DNA from: Hyaloscypha bicolor E | Lineage: Eukaryota > Ascomycota > Leotiomycetes > Helotiales > Hyaloscyphaceae | Assembly: GCF_002865645.1 (NCBI RefSeq) | Contig: NW_020194684.1 | Location: forward strand, 5,681,952-5,745,951 | Length of the DNA stretch: 64,000 nt | Direction: 5' to 3' | In this document: piece after piece, positions 1 through 14,627 of the stretch | How the letters are laid out: each line of letters opens with the position of its first letter | Position numbering within the stretch: position 1 is the first letter of the stretch | The notes under the pieces: generated by a model | Told to the model about the DNA's origin: nothing | The model's input: only the letters and a program-made list of their open reading frames with translations | The model's database searches: none | Position numbers and translations under genes: made by a program

Positions 1-795
1 AGGGATGGGATGGAATGGAAGAAAAGCAGAAGTGGGTGGATGTGGGAGGCTGAGGATTTAATAAGTTCGGTAGAGCGAGGTGGTCTCTCAAGCTTGTGCC
101 AGGTGGCCTTTCAGAATCCTGGGGTCAGCCGGTTCGCCTAAGTAAATAGCTTCAGAAATCAATGGAAAGCTGCTATATCTGCCGCGGCAAAGGGCACTGA
201 TGATACGTGTCAAGATAGGTAGTGCAAAGTCACTTATATTAATACACGACGAACATATCTGCGGATAGCCTCACTTCTCGCCGTTTGGGTGTCAGGTAGA
301 CTCAGATAACACCTTCTGTGCCCGTCTTCAATTAGCTGTGCGTGTCCAATGATCGAGCTTGCTTGTGCCGGACAGGGCCATCGAATCCCGCTAAAAGTCT
401 CCAGCACCAAACTTTCCACTGCAACATTGGAAAGTGGAAAGACCTCTGTCAGTTGGTCCCATTAGGAGTCCAACCCTCATGGATCACTTCATCGTATTTG
501 CGAAAACTAAGTGAATCCCAGCGAATTTGGTGGACTGGGAATGCCTTTGTCAGAGAAGATGAGCGTGAAGTTTGTAGTTCATGCAAAAGCCACCTCTCGC
601 TCCCCTCCCCAGCCTTACTGTTTTTCTGCCCCGCGGCTGCTCACGGTCTGATACGCTGGCTGGGGATTGCGAAATCGCAGCCTCCTTTTGTTCGCAGCCA
701 CAAATTGTCCCACGTTTTCCTGCGTCGTTGATACACCACAAATTCCTCTTGAGCTTGAGATTTCATCCTGAAAGCTCAGTTTTAGGTTACCCATT
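1..795. other. intergenic / upstream region of the dehydratase gene
   Basis: No convincing gene is seen. Open frames on both strands are short and lack family similarity or splice continuity. The last 100-200 bases before 796 presumably hold the leader and promoter of the downstream dehydratase gene. No tRNA-like box A/box B pair or repeat was found. Confidence 0.5.
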
Positions 796-1641
796 ATGGC
801 TCCCACCAGCTTCCAAGAGCCTACAGACACCCATAACCATGATCACCTCGTCAAATCCACCGACAGCCAGCACCCCGCCAACCTGATCTGTACTCTCTGC
901 GAGAAATTCTATCACCTCGGCTGGGTTGCTGGAACGGGCGGGGGAACGAGCATTCGTGACAAGTAGTTTCAGCCTTCGCATCAAATTGAATGAATGCTCA
1001 TCCTCTACAGTGATCTGGTTTACCTAGCTCCATCCGGCGTCCAGAAGGAGCTGATGAAACCCGAAGACATCTACGTCCTCTCAATCGCCCAGCAAAAGGA
1101 TCCGAAGAATCGGATATACCTACGTGCCCCTCCCTCTCTCAAACCCTCGCAATGCACGCCACTCTTCATGGCAGCCTTCACGAAACGCAACGCCGGATGC
1201 TGCATCCATACACACTCCCAATGGGCCGTCCTGGTCACTCTCCTCCTCGAAACACGGCCATTAAATACCAATATCTTCGAAATCAATAACATTGAGCAAA
1301 TCAAAGGCTTTGGAAAGGGCTTTCAGAAGCAGGGAAACTTGGGATACCACGATACGTTGAGGATCCCGGTTATTGAAAATACACCGCATGAAGAAGATTT
1401 GACCGAGAGCTTGGAGACAGCCATGGATGAATATCCGGACACATATGCGGTGCTCGTCAGACGGCATGGGCTTTATGTCTGGGGCGAGACTGTGCACAAG
1501 GCGAAGACCCAGGCTGAGAGGTGAGTTGTACCATTCCTTTTGTCCAGAAAGTCTCTGATTATCTCTAGTCTGGACTACCTCTTCCAATTGGCAGTTGAGA
1601 TGAAAAAATTGGGCATTCCTTGGTTGAGTGATATCGCTTGA
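796..1641 (+). CDS. mde1: methylthioribulose-1-phosphate dehydratase (class II aldolase fold)
   Basis: Three exons (796-962, 1011-1520, 1569-1641) join in frame to 249 residues, the usual length for the fungal enzyme. It dehydrates 5-methylthioribulose-1-phosphate in the cytosolic methionine salvage pathway. Seen in the sequence: the N-terminal [14 protein letters not shown] segment interrupted by a 48-nt intron, then LAPSGVQKE, which is typical of the MtnB/Mde1 branch. The zinc-binding HTHS lies near residue 121 (CIHTHSQW) and the third zinc histidine in [10 protein letters not shown] near residue 204. The terminal exon encodes the family ending [18 protein letters not shown]. The ATG at 796 is the first in frame and fits the conserved start. 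The gene runs tail-to-tail with ACR3. Family assignment is firm; the activity itself is inferred. Confidence 0.94.
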
Positions 1642-2208
1642 ACGAGTGGCTTGAGGCCGACTTTCAACAACAAGACATTTGGATGACAAGGTCCTCCAGA
1701 CCTTATGGCCTAGGGAAGTCCGTTTCTTACGAGGATACGGCGGTTTCAACGCCCCACAAATAAATCAAGTACCTAGATCCAGAGGAGCTTGCTTATGCTG
1801 TAGTCCGACAGCGAGTCTCCGATGGCTGCAAGACTCAAGCAGAAAGCCATTTTTATGCCTGCAATGAAAGTGAGTCCCAAAGAAGGCCGCTAGATCTAAT
1901 CAAAAGTCATAAGTTCAGTAATTTTGTCACTCTTTTCTCGTCGTGGTGTCCGTTTTTGCCATTGATTTTCGAATTTTGCTATCCAAAGCATGAGCATTCG
2001 TGTGCTTATTCTAAAGTCTCGCAGTTTATCGGGACCTAGAAGGCGCCCTTCCAAGTGTACACCCTCCCAGCTGCATCTCCATATTTTGAAAAGTACTCTT
2101 TCACTTTGATTCACATATTCCTGTGTCTGTTAAGTTTGTTTTGGTAGTACCTACTCAAGTCATCATGATACAAGAAAGAGAATCACTTCAAAGCATCTTT
2201 TCCCTTTA
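1642..2208. other. convergent intergenic region with a possible coding remnant
   Basis: This lies between two converging stop codons and should hold both 3' UTRs. On the plus strand, 1645-1760 and 1770-1870 read as amino-acid-balanced segments in two frames separated by a stop. One contains the string DPEELAYAVVRQRVS. They may be a decayed gene fragment, but no family is recognised and no complete model could be built. Confidence 0.3.
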
Positions 2209-3541
2209 CTAATCCTTCCACCCACGTCTCTTTCCAATCGCCTTCACCACGTACACGAGTCCTAATAGCACTGGCACTTCGATCAACGGCCCAACAGTCG
2301 CAGCCAAGGCTTGATCACTGTTCGCACCATAAGTAGCAACCGCCACAGCAATAGCAAGCTCGAAATTATTGCTCGCGGCAGTGAAACTCTGCGTAGCAGC
2401 TAATTTATACCCAAATCCGAGCTTGTACGTAACCAAAAGAGTCAAGAAGAAGATAATAGCAAAGTACACAATTAGTGGAGCAGCCACTCTCACAACAGAG
2501 ACAATCTGATGCACGACCCTCTTTCCCTGCGACGCGAACAGGATCAAGATTGTGAACAGCAAGCCGATGAGGGACCATGGAGCTGCGAACTTGAGGAAGA
2601 CTTGGTCGTACCACTTCGGACTGGCGAGTTTCCGCAGCGAGAATCGAGTGACGATAGCCGCTCCAAGAGGAATGCCAAGAAACACGGCGACGCTTTTGGC
2701 TACGGTCGGGTAGTCAACGTCCAGTTCCCCACTTTCTCCGCTGATGACTTTGATGAAGAGGATAGCGAGGGGTGCGTAGAGCACCATCTGGAGGATCGAG
2801 TTGATGGCCACCAGGATAGCGCAATATTCGTTATCCCCTCCAGCTAGGCCGGTCCATATCAGAACCTGAAAGTTCGCGTCAGTTTAGGACAATCAACGGA
2901 TATGCCGCATATCTCACCATTGCGATACACCTCGCAAGTCCCACAAGAATCAACCCCTCTCTTAGTGCCCCCTTATCCGGAAGGAAAGCCCACGCCAAAC
3001 CAAGCTACTACAAATCAACATCCATCTTGTCGAACAAGAGTTCAAGAGCTCGGACAAACATACCATAACGAGCGGAGCAATAACCCAGTTCACAACAACG
3101 CTGAACAAAATCTGGGTCCAGATATCCCTCTTCCCCAACACATTATGCAACGTCTCATACCGAACTTTGCACAGTATCGGATACATCATTACGAGCAAGC
3201 CGACCGCTACCATTTCAAAACATCAACAATTCATCTCGCCTCTCGGAAGAAAAGAGGAACAACATACCAATCGGCACACTAACCCCCACAAACTTCCCTT
3301 TCTGCAACGCAGGCCCGGTATTCGGTACAAAGTTCCCTAGAATAATACCCACCGCCATAGCGAGGAAGATCCACAGGGCGAGAAATCGATCGAGCCAGCC
3401 TAGACTCTTGAAGATGGATTCTTTTTCGGTGGTGGATGGTTCATGGGGAGATTGTTTCTCGATGTCTGGGGAGAAGGGAGAGGGCTGGATTTCAGATTTG
3501 AGAGGAGGAGATATCTCCTCTGGAGAGAAGGGTTTTGACAT
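2209..3541 (-). CDS. acr3: arsenite efflux transporter ACR3 (BART superfamily)
   Basis: Four exons on the minus strand (3541-3268, 3206-3064, 3004-2918, 2865-2209) give 386 residues, or 392 if the in-frame ATG ending at 3559 is used. ACR3 exports As(III), and sometimes Sb(III), across the plasma membrane using the proton gradient. Seen: a polar N-terminus, then about ten hydrophobic helices. The conserved cysteine needed for arsenite transport sits in LVGLARCIAMV. The conserved glutamate sits in SNNFELAIAV of the late helix. The block VRYETLHNVLGKRD also matches the family. All splice junctions restore family sequence, for example VPIAVGLLVMMYPI across intron 1. No ArsC/ACR2 or regulator gene is adjacent, so there is no arsenic cluster here. 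Confidence 0.95.
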
Positions 3542-3559
3542 CTTCGTTGAACTTTCCAC

Positions 3560-4284
3560 TTTCCAGGTCTAAGGCCAAATTCAGAAAGAGGATGGATGTT
3601 CTTGATTCAAGTAATAAGTCGAACAAATCAACATCGACTTGCAGTTTATTGAACTTCGTGAGAAGGACTTGGAGTGAATGGATGTTGACAAGTGGTGAGT
3701 AAAAGAGACTGTACTTACTGGAAACCCGACTTTATATGTGGTTCAATCAGATGGGGGAAGACAAAAAGGCGGATTGAACGAGGTAGGCGAAAATCTCCTT
3801 GCAGGGGTAGCTTTGGCGAATCATATTCGGGGAGTGACATTCCTTTGCCAGGGCCGCTAGCGGCCGCAGATGTCATCCATTTCGCGACGCCCCAGCTTCG
3901 AGACATCGACTGATGGACGGTGAGGTGGGTCAGATGTACATACATTGTTTCTACAGATTTTATATTCTACAGAATTGTTTCATATTCTTGGAATTATCTG
4001 GTACATTTGAATGAAAGTCGGCATGCCACGCAGAGCTTTTGAGATGTGAGAAGTCATGAAAACATTTCTTCAATGGTCGATTGTATGCCTTTCACACCCG
4101 TGAGACTGTCCCAGCCTCGAATCCCTCGTCTAGAACCAACACAGAACGCCGCGCTCACAATGCTCGCAAGATTACGTACAGGTATCTTGCCCAAGTGACA
4201 AACTCCATATCCAAAAACACTCCATCCTATTTCTAACCATCTTCCCGACATATGTAACATTAGGGTAACAAGCAAAGCAATATG
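3560..4284. other. intergenic region, ACR3 promoter side
   Basis: It holds the upstream region of ACR3 and the 3' flank of the amino-acid permease, both on the minus strand. Short open frames at 3692-3945 and 4054-4275 show no family similarity. Nothing else is seen. Confidence 0.5.
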
Positions 4285-6241
4285 TTAGCAGAAAATCTTG
4301 TATACCTTCTTCCACCTAGGCCAGCTAGCGCGCTCAGCCTGCTCCTCCAACACCAGCTCCTTAGTATTCAAATCCCTCCTGCCTGTGTCAAGATCAATAT
4401 CGCCTATCTTCACACCCCAAGGTGTCCTGGTCCACACCTTGTGTCCAAAATAGAAAAGGAGGATTACGGGTGCTGCGAGGTAGGCAAGGAAGAAGCTCCT
4501 GACCTGTTCAGTGACGCCCATTTCTTTATAGCCAACGGGCCATGCACCGGTCCAAAACTGAGCTACCAAAACCACACAATTGAAGCCGAAGCCGATCCAG
4601 GAACCAATTACTCCTGGTTGAGACTGGAAGGGTAGGTCTGAGAGCAGATGATTTTCGTGTTTCCATGCTGCGCGGAAACGAATATGGGCGAGGCAAATGG
4701 AACCCCAAGTGAAGATCGAGGAAAGGCCACTGAGCGCAAGCAGCCACTCCAGGACTGTTCCCTGGGCATCGGAGTCTGCAACATAAGCGAGGAAGCCTAA
4801 TGCCGATGCAATCCCGATGGCTGTCAAAGGGCGGCCCTTGCGGTCGACATATCGAAGCCAGTTTGGAGCTTGGCCTTGTTCCGCAAGGGCAGCCAAAGTT
4901 CGAGACGAGCCGAAGATAGACGAGTTGCCCACAGACAGAACCGCAATGAGAATAACAGCATTCATAATCGATGGCAAAACCTCAATACCCGCATTTTTGA
5001 TGGAAATAACAAACGGCGAAGCAGCAGAGTTTGCCGAACCTGAGTTCAACAGTCGTGGGTCATCGTAAGGAATCAGGAGGCCAACGATAGTGAGGCAAAC
5101 AATGTAAAAGATCGTGATTCTCCAGAACACTTGCTTGCATGCCGTTGGCAACGCTTTGCGGGGATTTGCAGTCTCAGCAGCCGCAAGGCCGACCAATTCA
5201 GTGCCTGCAAATGCGAAGGCAGCCGTGACGAAGACACTGCAGAGCCCTTTGAAGCCGTTGTTGAAGGCACCCGGATTGGACCAATATTTACCACCAATAT
5301 AGCCTTCGTTGGGACCTCCGCCAACATTCAAGATTATACCGAGAATACTGATACAATTAGCAACTGTTCACGGAATAAGACCAGCAAGCTTACATATATC
5401 CAATAACAGCAATGATCTTAATGATAGCGAAGACGAATTCGGCTTCACCGTAACCTTTGACGCCAAACATGTTGATACTGATGATGACAACAAGAAATAC
5501 TGAGACAAAAATAGCATGATCATATTTTTGTTCGTCATCCCAGAAGTTGATCGTAATTGAAGCCGCTATAATCTCCAATGGTAGAACTACCAACCATTGC
5601 ATAGCATAGTTCTTTCTCTGTCAGCAAGGCGCTTTCACAAAGAAAGGGAGGTGCCTCTTACCCAGCCCATTGCAAAGCCCCATGATGGATCCAAGAAGCG
5701 AGTCGAGTAGGCAGAGAATGAACCAGCAACAGGGAACACAACAGCCATTTCACCAAGAGCCTGGATTGTACAGTAAAGCATAATGCCAATAAGACTGAAA
5801 GATATGACGAGCGAGGCGGGACCACCAGTATTGAGAGCCTTTCCGGAGGCAATGAAGAGACCAGTTCCTAACATGCGTCAGAGATCTGTCAGTTGGCAGC
5901 AGGGAATGGATCTCACCAATAGAGCCACCGATAGCAATCATCTGCAAATGCCGTGCCTTCAAGTTCCGTTGCAGAGGGGAATTGGCAGTAGCAAGAGCGA
6001 CATTCTTAGGATCGTAGACTTTTCCGTCAGCGCCAATGGCGCCCTTTGGTGTTACAGACTGGCTCTCATCCCGCCTGAAGGTATCCACGAAGCGGCACCA
6101 ACGACTCTGCGGCAGTTCTTCAGTTGTCGCCCCTTGATTGGGCTCTCGACCAGAGTCAACCCGGTAACTGGGGGGCTGTACATCTGACACACTGGCTTTC
6201 TCCAAGTCATTGTTGTTATTGACCTCCGCTAGGTCGCTCAT
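4285..6241 (-). CDS. general amino-acid permease (APC family, GAP1/AGP-like)
   Basis: Four exons (6241-5917, 5867-5662, 5611-5394, 5347-4285) give 603 residues with twelve predicted membrane helices. It is a plasma-membrane proton/amino-acid symporter of the yeast amino-acid transporter family. Seen: a hydrophilic N-terminus of about 100 residues ending in LKARHLQMIAIGGSIG. Helix 1 (GTGLFIASGKAL) is followed by the signature ALGEMAVVFPVAGSFSAYS, and then by AFAFAGTELVGLAAAE and the SVGNSSIFGSSRTL block. The cytosolic tail is rich in Arg, Glu and Trp. Splice phases agree at every junction. Substrate range cannot be told from sequence. The start ATG at 6241 is the first in frame after a stop-containing upstream region. 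Confidence 0.94.
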
Positions 6242-8153
6242 GATGGCGGTTGCAGATGATTTGCAGGCCTCGACGCCGCGCCCCTCTGCCTCAGTTGTAG
6301 GTATAAAGGAGGTTGCTGGAGGGACCAGAAGAGGTACGGCTGAGGGGGCAGGCTCTTGAAGAGGCGAGAAAAGAAGAGGGCGTTGCTCCAGGCGGAGGGG
6401 GGCGGGATCTATTTAGATAATCGTCGCATCAATCAATAGCTCCAGGCGATGTCGTCCATGACGCAGAGTCAACCGTTCGCCATGCTCTGTGGTTGAGGTT
6501 TGCGCGATGTCCTTGGGGGCAGAGGGGCAGCGAGGGCGAGGCGAGGCGAGGCGAGGCGAGGGCGCGACGAAGAGGTTAGGGGAGCCATTGGGAACCGTGG
6601 TTTTCAGCTGGCCTCAAAGGAGTGACATCCTTATCTTGCGCGCGAAATCCAGATTGGCGGAACGCAGGGATTGGCTGGGGGGTCGCCGCATGGTTGACAG
6701 GCACGCTAGAGAACCCTAATTTAGGGCCAGCCCTGCCGTTTTGGGCCTAGTGCTGAGTTTCCTCCTGCCAAGACCTCCAAGACCTCACTTCAATCAATGT
6801 ATGTGGAATTCTTGGGGGGAGCCTCTCTGCATGCCCAGCGAAGCCTCCCGGAGCTACAGACACCGGAAAGCTTGGTGGCCTAGGCACTGGGAATCTGTGT
6901 CTCTGATCATGTGTCCCTTCGGTGAAGCAAGTCTTTTGCCGTTTTCTTCAGATGACAACAAGCACCACGCGGCCAAGTCACTGGACAGGCTCGACAGAGC
7001 GAGGGATGAAAAGGAAACGGCCCAAGTAATTGGTTAATTCCAGCTGTTAGCTTTTGACTTGGTATGTTGAGCGAGTTGACAGACCGTCTAGACCGTCTGA
7101 GAAAGCTCGATGATGGTGGCTGATAATGTTGTTGACAGTACCGGAGTCTGGCAACCTCCACCCCACTTCAGATAGTTCTATGACGGGCGTGAAGGGTCCA
7201 TACGGCGAGTCGAGAGCGAAGAATCACCTACATCCAAGGACTCTCTAGAGCTGGATCGTGAGCGTACCTCTGGCGTGAAGAAGGCTCTACTGGAGGTTGG
7301 CCAGGCTTTCTCGGAGAGTCATACATCAAGCGGGGAGCCGCAAACTAGCTAACCTGTGAACCACTCTCCGTCGGTAGTTGATGACGATTGCCTCATCTGA
7401 CAGACTTGGACCCAGCCTTATGGAGACTGGCCCCTGTCAGCTTATGGACCCAGCCACGGGGTTCTTGCAGTGATCTTACTTAAGACTTCTACTGCTTCAT
7501 CCTTTCGACAATGGAAACCCCACGAGCCAGTGCCCTTACTTGACTACTCTCATAACATGGAGAGTCTAGGGTTCAGGAAGGTAATTATGGGTAAGGTGGG
7601 GGATATCAATACGTTATCGACATTCAATGACGATTGTGTGCTAGAAAAAATTCCCCCATCCAGAGAGATCGATTGCGAGCTTCAAAAATGTAATAGATAG
7701 TAAGTCTGAAAGGTCTAGACTCTTGGAGAACATGAGAACCCTAGGCTACTGGTAACGGCCCGTGGTTAGATTCTTTGGGGACCGAAGAGCCTGGCCCCGC
7801 GCCATTTGGCCCCGCATCAAGTCCAGGGCATGACTTGTCCAAGGAGACAGTCACTCAAGCGCACATCGGAGTGAAAAAATCTGGAATGCTCAAAACCAAA
7901 CCCGAGGCCCGAGGAGGAAGACACATCACTCAAACTGACACACTCGAACAACTCCAAATATGGTATGTGAGTCACTAGAAGCACTTGCGAAGGCATCTCC
8001 CGTCGCTACAGTCATCAACATAACGACGAAAAGAGTGAGGCTCGCCCACCTCGTTTTTGATTACACCAAGATACAGTTATGTACTTCCTGTACATGCCAA
8101 TGCATCACTAATGCCAACCCCTGGTCCTATATGTACAATATTTTTATGTCAGA
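6242..8153. other. large intergenic region between permease promoter and mannosidase 3' end
   Basis: About 1.9 kb without a supportable gene. The first several hundred bases are the likely permease promoter, GC-rich and containing a GCGAG pentamer run. The 7000-8150 part carries only short open frames lacking ATG starts or family similarity. The last part is the 3' flank of the GH47 gene. Confidence 0.5.
6536..6560. repeat. GCGAG pentanucleotide microsatellite (5 perfect copies)
   Basis: Five perfect tandem copies of GCGAG lie about 300 bp upstream of the amino-acid permease start, with imperfect GGGCGAG copies just before and after. It is G-rich on the plus strand and could vary in length between strains. 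Confidence 0.9.
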
Positions 8154-10474
<2,321 letters not shown>

Positions 10475-11054
10475 CGAATATGTGGGGTCATTTCTGAAAG
10501 GAGCGACAAATAGAGCACAAATACAAAGCCAGTGAAGAGAAGATTGAATTACAGTATGGGTGTGTACACGTTGTCAAGTTGGTTGTACGGGGGTTCTTGG
10601 CAGCCGGCATAGGCGAACAACATTATGTTTCTCAGCCTTGCGTCAACAACGAATCTTCTTCCTTCAAAACTTCAAAACATGGCAACGGTATTGCAACCTC
10701 TTTGATTTGTGTACTCATCAGCTGATTCTTAAGCTCCCAAAAGTGAGAATCTTTTTTTGAAGGAGATAAATTTAGCAGGCCAAGAGGTCCAGGCTCAGAA
10801 TCACGAGGCCGAACAACCCTAGGTCCCAGTCGCGTGCCGAGTTTGATTTTGGACTTGGTGATTTTGCGAAAGCAGTATCTGGTTTTGCAAATATTATGTT
10901 GTCTTTCTGGCCTTTGGGTTAGAGAGACTCGTTATTTTTGCTACCAAGCGTCGGCTGAGACCTGACCGCCGTGAGCGGGGAAGTCTTTCCATGCCTCCAG
11001 AGATCGAGAAAGTTCAAGAGAACATCGAGCCTTACAGCGTCAACAATTTCTATA
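10475..11054. promoter_or_regulatory. shared upstream region of GH47 mannosidase and ATG10
   Basis: The 580 bp between two head-to-head starts must hold both promoters. No coding sequence is supported. A non-ATG frame upstream of 11055 is in frame with ATG10, but it starts only with GTG and is not needed by the family alignment. Confidence 0.5.
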
Positions 11055-11950
11055 ATGTCCCGCCACCGAGACGAGTATCGGCAGTGGCCTTTTCTTAACC
11101 AAGAAGAATTCGAATTAGCCTGTGCTTTCTTCGATCAGAGATATGTCAGAGCAAGCTTAGGCCCAACAAGACAAATTTTTAAGATCAGATCACGGCGGAC
11201 ATTAACGACTGGGAACTCTTACATCGAGATTCTCCGGCTATTGCAACTTCCAGAAGACGAAGATGAGTTATCACTTGCACTTTCAAAGCTTGGAAATGGT
11301 GGTGATGGCTTAAATTCGGGAAGTGGCATGGAAATTGACATAACAGAAGAGGATGCAGACGAGGTCAGTAAGGTGCTGTACTTTATTATCTTGAGAGATG
11401 GACATACAACCTTGCACGACCGGAAAATATTAACGCGAGATACAGGAAGCCCTTCGGAGTCACACGAGTTCAGAAACAAATTCCAAAGGCAAGCAGGAAC
11501 CTCCTGGTTACAGTCTCTATTCACACCAACCGTATGTGACATATGAGATCCATCTTCATCCAACTTATAGCATGCCCACTCTCTGGTTCATGTTACATGA
11601 CCTTCCAATGGGCGAACCCTCATTCGATGTAGATGCCGTCTATCGATACCTCGTGCCTCCCGAGTACAAAAGCCGACTGCGGGCAGCTGGTGTGACGGGG
11701 GGGGTATCAGCAGCCGTAAGCTTTCTCAGTGTGTCTTTCGTTGTATCGACTTTTCTAATCCAAGATCTAGCCACATCCAATAACAGATATACCAGCTTTT
11801 TTCATTCATCCATGTCAGACGAAAGAAGCTATGGAGAGCTTTGGTTGCCCTATAAAGGACTATCTGATGGTATGGATTGGGTTAGTTGGAGGTTGCGTAG
11901 GATTATGGATTCCATCTGAGATGGCCCGAGACGAGAAAGAGGACCAATAG
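11055..11950 (+). CDS. atg10: autophagy-related E2-like enzyme Atg10
   Basis: Three exons (11055-11363, 11446-11715, 11771-11950) give 252 residues. Atg10 is the E2-like enzyme that transfers Atg12 to Atg5 during autophagosome formation. Seen: an N-terminal WPFLNQEEFELACAFF segment, a variable acidic linker, then VTYEIHLHPTYSMPTLWF and LHDLP. The catalytic cysteine is in FFIHPCQTKEAM near residue 206. The domain closes with DYLMVWIGLVGGCVGLWIP. The second acceptor was placed at 11770 because only that choice restores the HPITDIPAFFIHPC block. The gene is convergent with the snRNP gene, with 164 bp between stop codons. Confidence 0.88.
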
Positions 11951-12114
11951 GTTGATGTTCAGAACTCGGTTCTTGGAGGTAGACCTGGAGATACCCTAGA
12001 GTCCAATAATTCTCCCAGCATCTTTCTATGCTGCTTAACTCCAATAACGCCTTGAAATGCTCATATTTTCTTGCCCTCAACGCCAAGTGCTCCGCAAAGG
12101 CACAATGTGACTTA

Positions 12115-12854
12115 TTATTCGTCGTCACTATCCTCCTCCATAGCAACATCTCCTTCACTATCCTCCTCCGGCTCTTCCTCCTCATCTCGCCTTCTCTTCT
12201 GACCAGCAGCACTCCCTGTCGGACTTCTGGCATCCTCCATAACATGATCTGCAGCTGAAGAAGGTGGCTTTAAACCTTCAGGTCGCGGGGGTAGTGTCGC
12301 TGGGACGGTTGTGGCAGCAGACGGAGGTGCATTGAAGATACTTTGCTGTAATTCCGTCGCAGTGACAGCACCAGCAGCTGCAGAAGGCATCCGAAAAGTT
12401 CCATCCAGCTTCGCGATGGTGTCTGACTTCGACTTGGCATATTGAATTTCCTGTGAAAAGTGTATTAGCTTATTGCTGCAATGGGAAACGCATATTAGAA
12501 GTGACGTACCATGTCTCTGCCGAAGAATTCAAATCCTTGCAATGCTCTCATAGCTTGGGTTGCCGTTTGTACGTCTCGATACACTATATGTGCTTGACCG
12601 CGCATCTTCATAGATCGTAGAGCAACGACATCGAGGACTGGTCCGTATGTCGAGAAGAGAATGTAGAGTGATCTGCGTAGGTCTTCTTTCTGGATCTTTG
12701 CAGACGGGAGATTGGTCACGTATAAGGTCTGGTTCGGTGGTAAATTGGGTTTTCGTGTGCCAGAAGTTGGTACCGTTCTTGCCTGCATAGTTGAGTCAGT
12801 AATCGGTTGATTGAGAATTCTCTGTGCATTTTAACTTACGAGAGTTTGCGCCAT
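12115..12854 (-). CDS. U1A/U2B''-type snRNP protein, single RRM
   Basis: Three exons (12854-12840, 12782-12510, 12450-12115) give 207 residues; the first exon encodes only MAQTL. The protein binds a U1 or U2 snRNA stem-loop in the spliceosome. Seen: an RRM with RNP2 (LYVTNL) and RNP1 (RGQAHIVY), the helix RRSLYILFSTYGPVLDVV, and QGFEFFGRDMEIQYAKSKSD typical of the U1A/U2B'' group. The C-terminal part is Ala/Pro-rich, then has KRRRDEEEE followed by a strongly acidic tail. No second RRM is present, unlike animal U1A, but as in short fungal Msl1-like proteins. It is divergent from ARPC1 over 271 bp. Whether it is the U1 or U2 protein is not resolved. Confidence 0.87.
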
Positions 12855-13125
12855 GGTGGCGACTGACTTCGAAATTGTCGGTATTATTATGAGGGGAAGT
12901 TAGAAGTTAGAAGGTTGTGGTGGGGTAGACGTGCTTTAGATAAAATATATGCAATTTTGGTGATTTTCTTCAATTCAGCCTTGCTTCAGGCACCCAGGCA
13001 GAAACACCCCACATTCAACCTCATTGCTTCGTCACCCCTCTTCATCCAACGAATTCTCCCAAATCCCTTAGGAACATTGAACAGTGATAGTAGAGAGCTC
13101 CTCCTATCAACCAAACACCTGCAAA
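12855..13125. promoter_or_regulatory. short bidirectional promoter, snRNP gene / ARPC1
   Basis: 271 bp separates two diverging ATG codons of housekeeping genes, so this is very likely a shared promoter with both leaders. No TATA-like or other defined motif could be assigned with confidence. Confidence 0.5.
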
Positions 13126-14315
13126 ATGGCAGCTCCAGAGGTTCACCATCTCTTTCACCACCCGATTGCAGACCACTCCTTCTCTGCAGACAAGCAGACA
13201 CTGGCCGTGGCACGAGACACCAGCGTTGAGCTTTATGGGCGCACAGGCAGTGGATTCAAGCTGAAGGATGAGTTGAAGGGACACGACAAGTTGGTTACCA
13301 GCGTCGATATTGCGTTAAATACTGGGAGAATTGTGACTTGCTCGCAAGGTTGGTAACCTGCTGACTTTGTCCTCAAGAGAATGCTAATAGTGGAAGATCG
13401 AAATGCCTTGGTCTGGGAACCATCTCCAACTGGCTACAAACCAACCCTCGTCCTTCTCCGAATTAATCGTGCTGCAACATTTGTACGTTGGTCACCTTCC
13501 GAAACAAAGTTTGCCGTAGGATCCGGCGCAAGAGTCATTGCAATCTGCTATTTTGAAGAAGAAAACGATTGGTGGGTGTCAAAGCATATCAAGAAGCCTA
13601 TTCGAAGCACAATCACTACTGTGGCATGGCATCCTAATTCTGTTTTGCTAGCTGCTGGCTCTACAGATGCACATGCCAGAGTCTTCTCGAGTTTCATCAA
13701 AGGAGTCGATGAAAGACCGGAGCCTGGCGTGTGGGGTGAAAGACTGCCATTCAACACCGTCTGTGGAGAGTATTTGAACAACTCTGCTGGTTGGGTTCAT
13801 GCTGTATCATTCTCTCCTAGTGGAAATTCTCTAGCATTTGCGGCTCATGATAGCAGCATTACCGTGGTGTACCCGAACGGTGCCGATCAAGCTCCAAGAG
13901 CTGTCGTCAGCGTGAACACCCAGTTACTGCCTTTTATGAGCCTCATCTGGAACGGCGAGAGCGAAATCATTGCTGCAGGATATGACTGTGAAGCTTACCG
14001 TTTCAAGGGAAACGAGGGCGGGTGGCAACTCACTGGATCATTGGAGTCAAAGGGGCGAGCAGGTCTTGGAGCTGCACGAGAAGAATCCGCCTTCAACATG
14101 TTCAAGCAGATGGACTTGAAAGGAAAGACTAACGATGATACCCAATTGAAGACGGTGCATCAGAACACCATCAGCACAATCCGTGTGTATGAGGGGTCAG
14201 GTGGTGCTGTTCGAAAGTTTAGCAGTGAGTTCCTACGAATCTTGGATGTTCGAAGACATACTGACATATTCTAGCGAGCGGCGTTGATGGAAGAATCGTT
14301 ATTTGGAATGCATAG
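13126..14315 (+). CDS. arc40: Arp2/3 complex subunit 1 (ARPC1/p40), WD40 protein
   Basis: Three exons (13126-13348, 13397-14224, 14275-14315) give 363 residues, the normal ARPC1 length. It is the WD-repeat subunit of the Arp2/3 complex that nucleates branched actin at endocytic patches. Seen: repeated WD blades such as GHDKLVTSVDIA, DRNALVWEP and RAATFVRWSPSETKFAVGSG, with AWHPNSVLLAAGSTDAHARVFS and GWVHAVSFSPSGNSLAFAAHD following. The last blade SGVDGRIVIWNA is completed by a tiny third exon. The insertion between blades 6 and 7 that carries the actin-contacting helix (AFNMFKQMD) is present. The start is the only ATG placed correctly for the family. Confidence 0.97.
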
Positions 14316-14627
14316 AGGTAGAACTAAATGAAAGCAAGATGCGTTTCGCGCCTTTTGATGAAACATCCCATTCAATAGGAGCTTCTGGCTTTTAATTTTC
14401 ACCTGTTTTCATTGCGGTTCTTTTCAATCACCCTGTTTGAACTTTCATTCCAGAACAGTCTCTCACTCAACCAGCGCAGTCACGTTGATTCTTTCTGCAG
14501 ACTAATATCCTATAAAGGTAGAACATCTTTTCCAGAGCTCTCCATGTCTGCTGCTCCATACTCCGTCTCTGCACAGCAAAAAATATTTGATCGAACTGGT
14601 CTTCATTTGGAGATCTAGTAGATTCAA
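14316..14627. other. short intergenic region
   Basis: About 310 bp between ARPC1 and the next gene, both on the plus strand. It holds the ARPC1 3' end and the promoter or leader of the following gene. Nothing else is seen. Confidence 0.4.
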
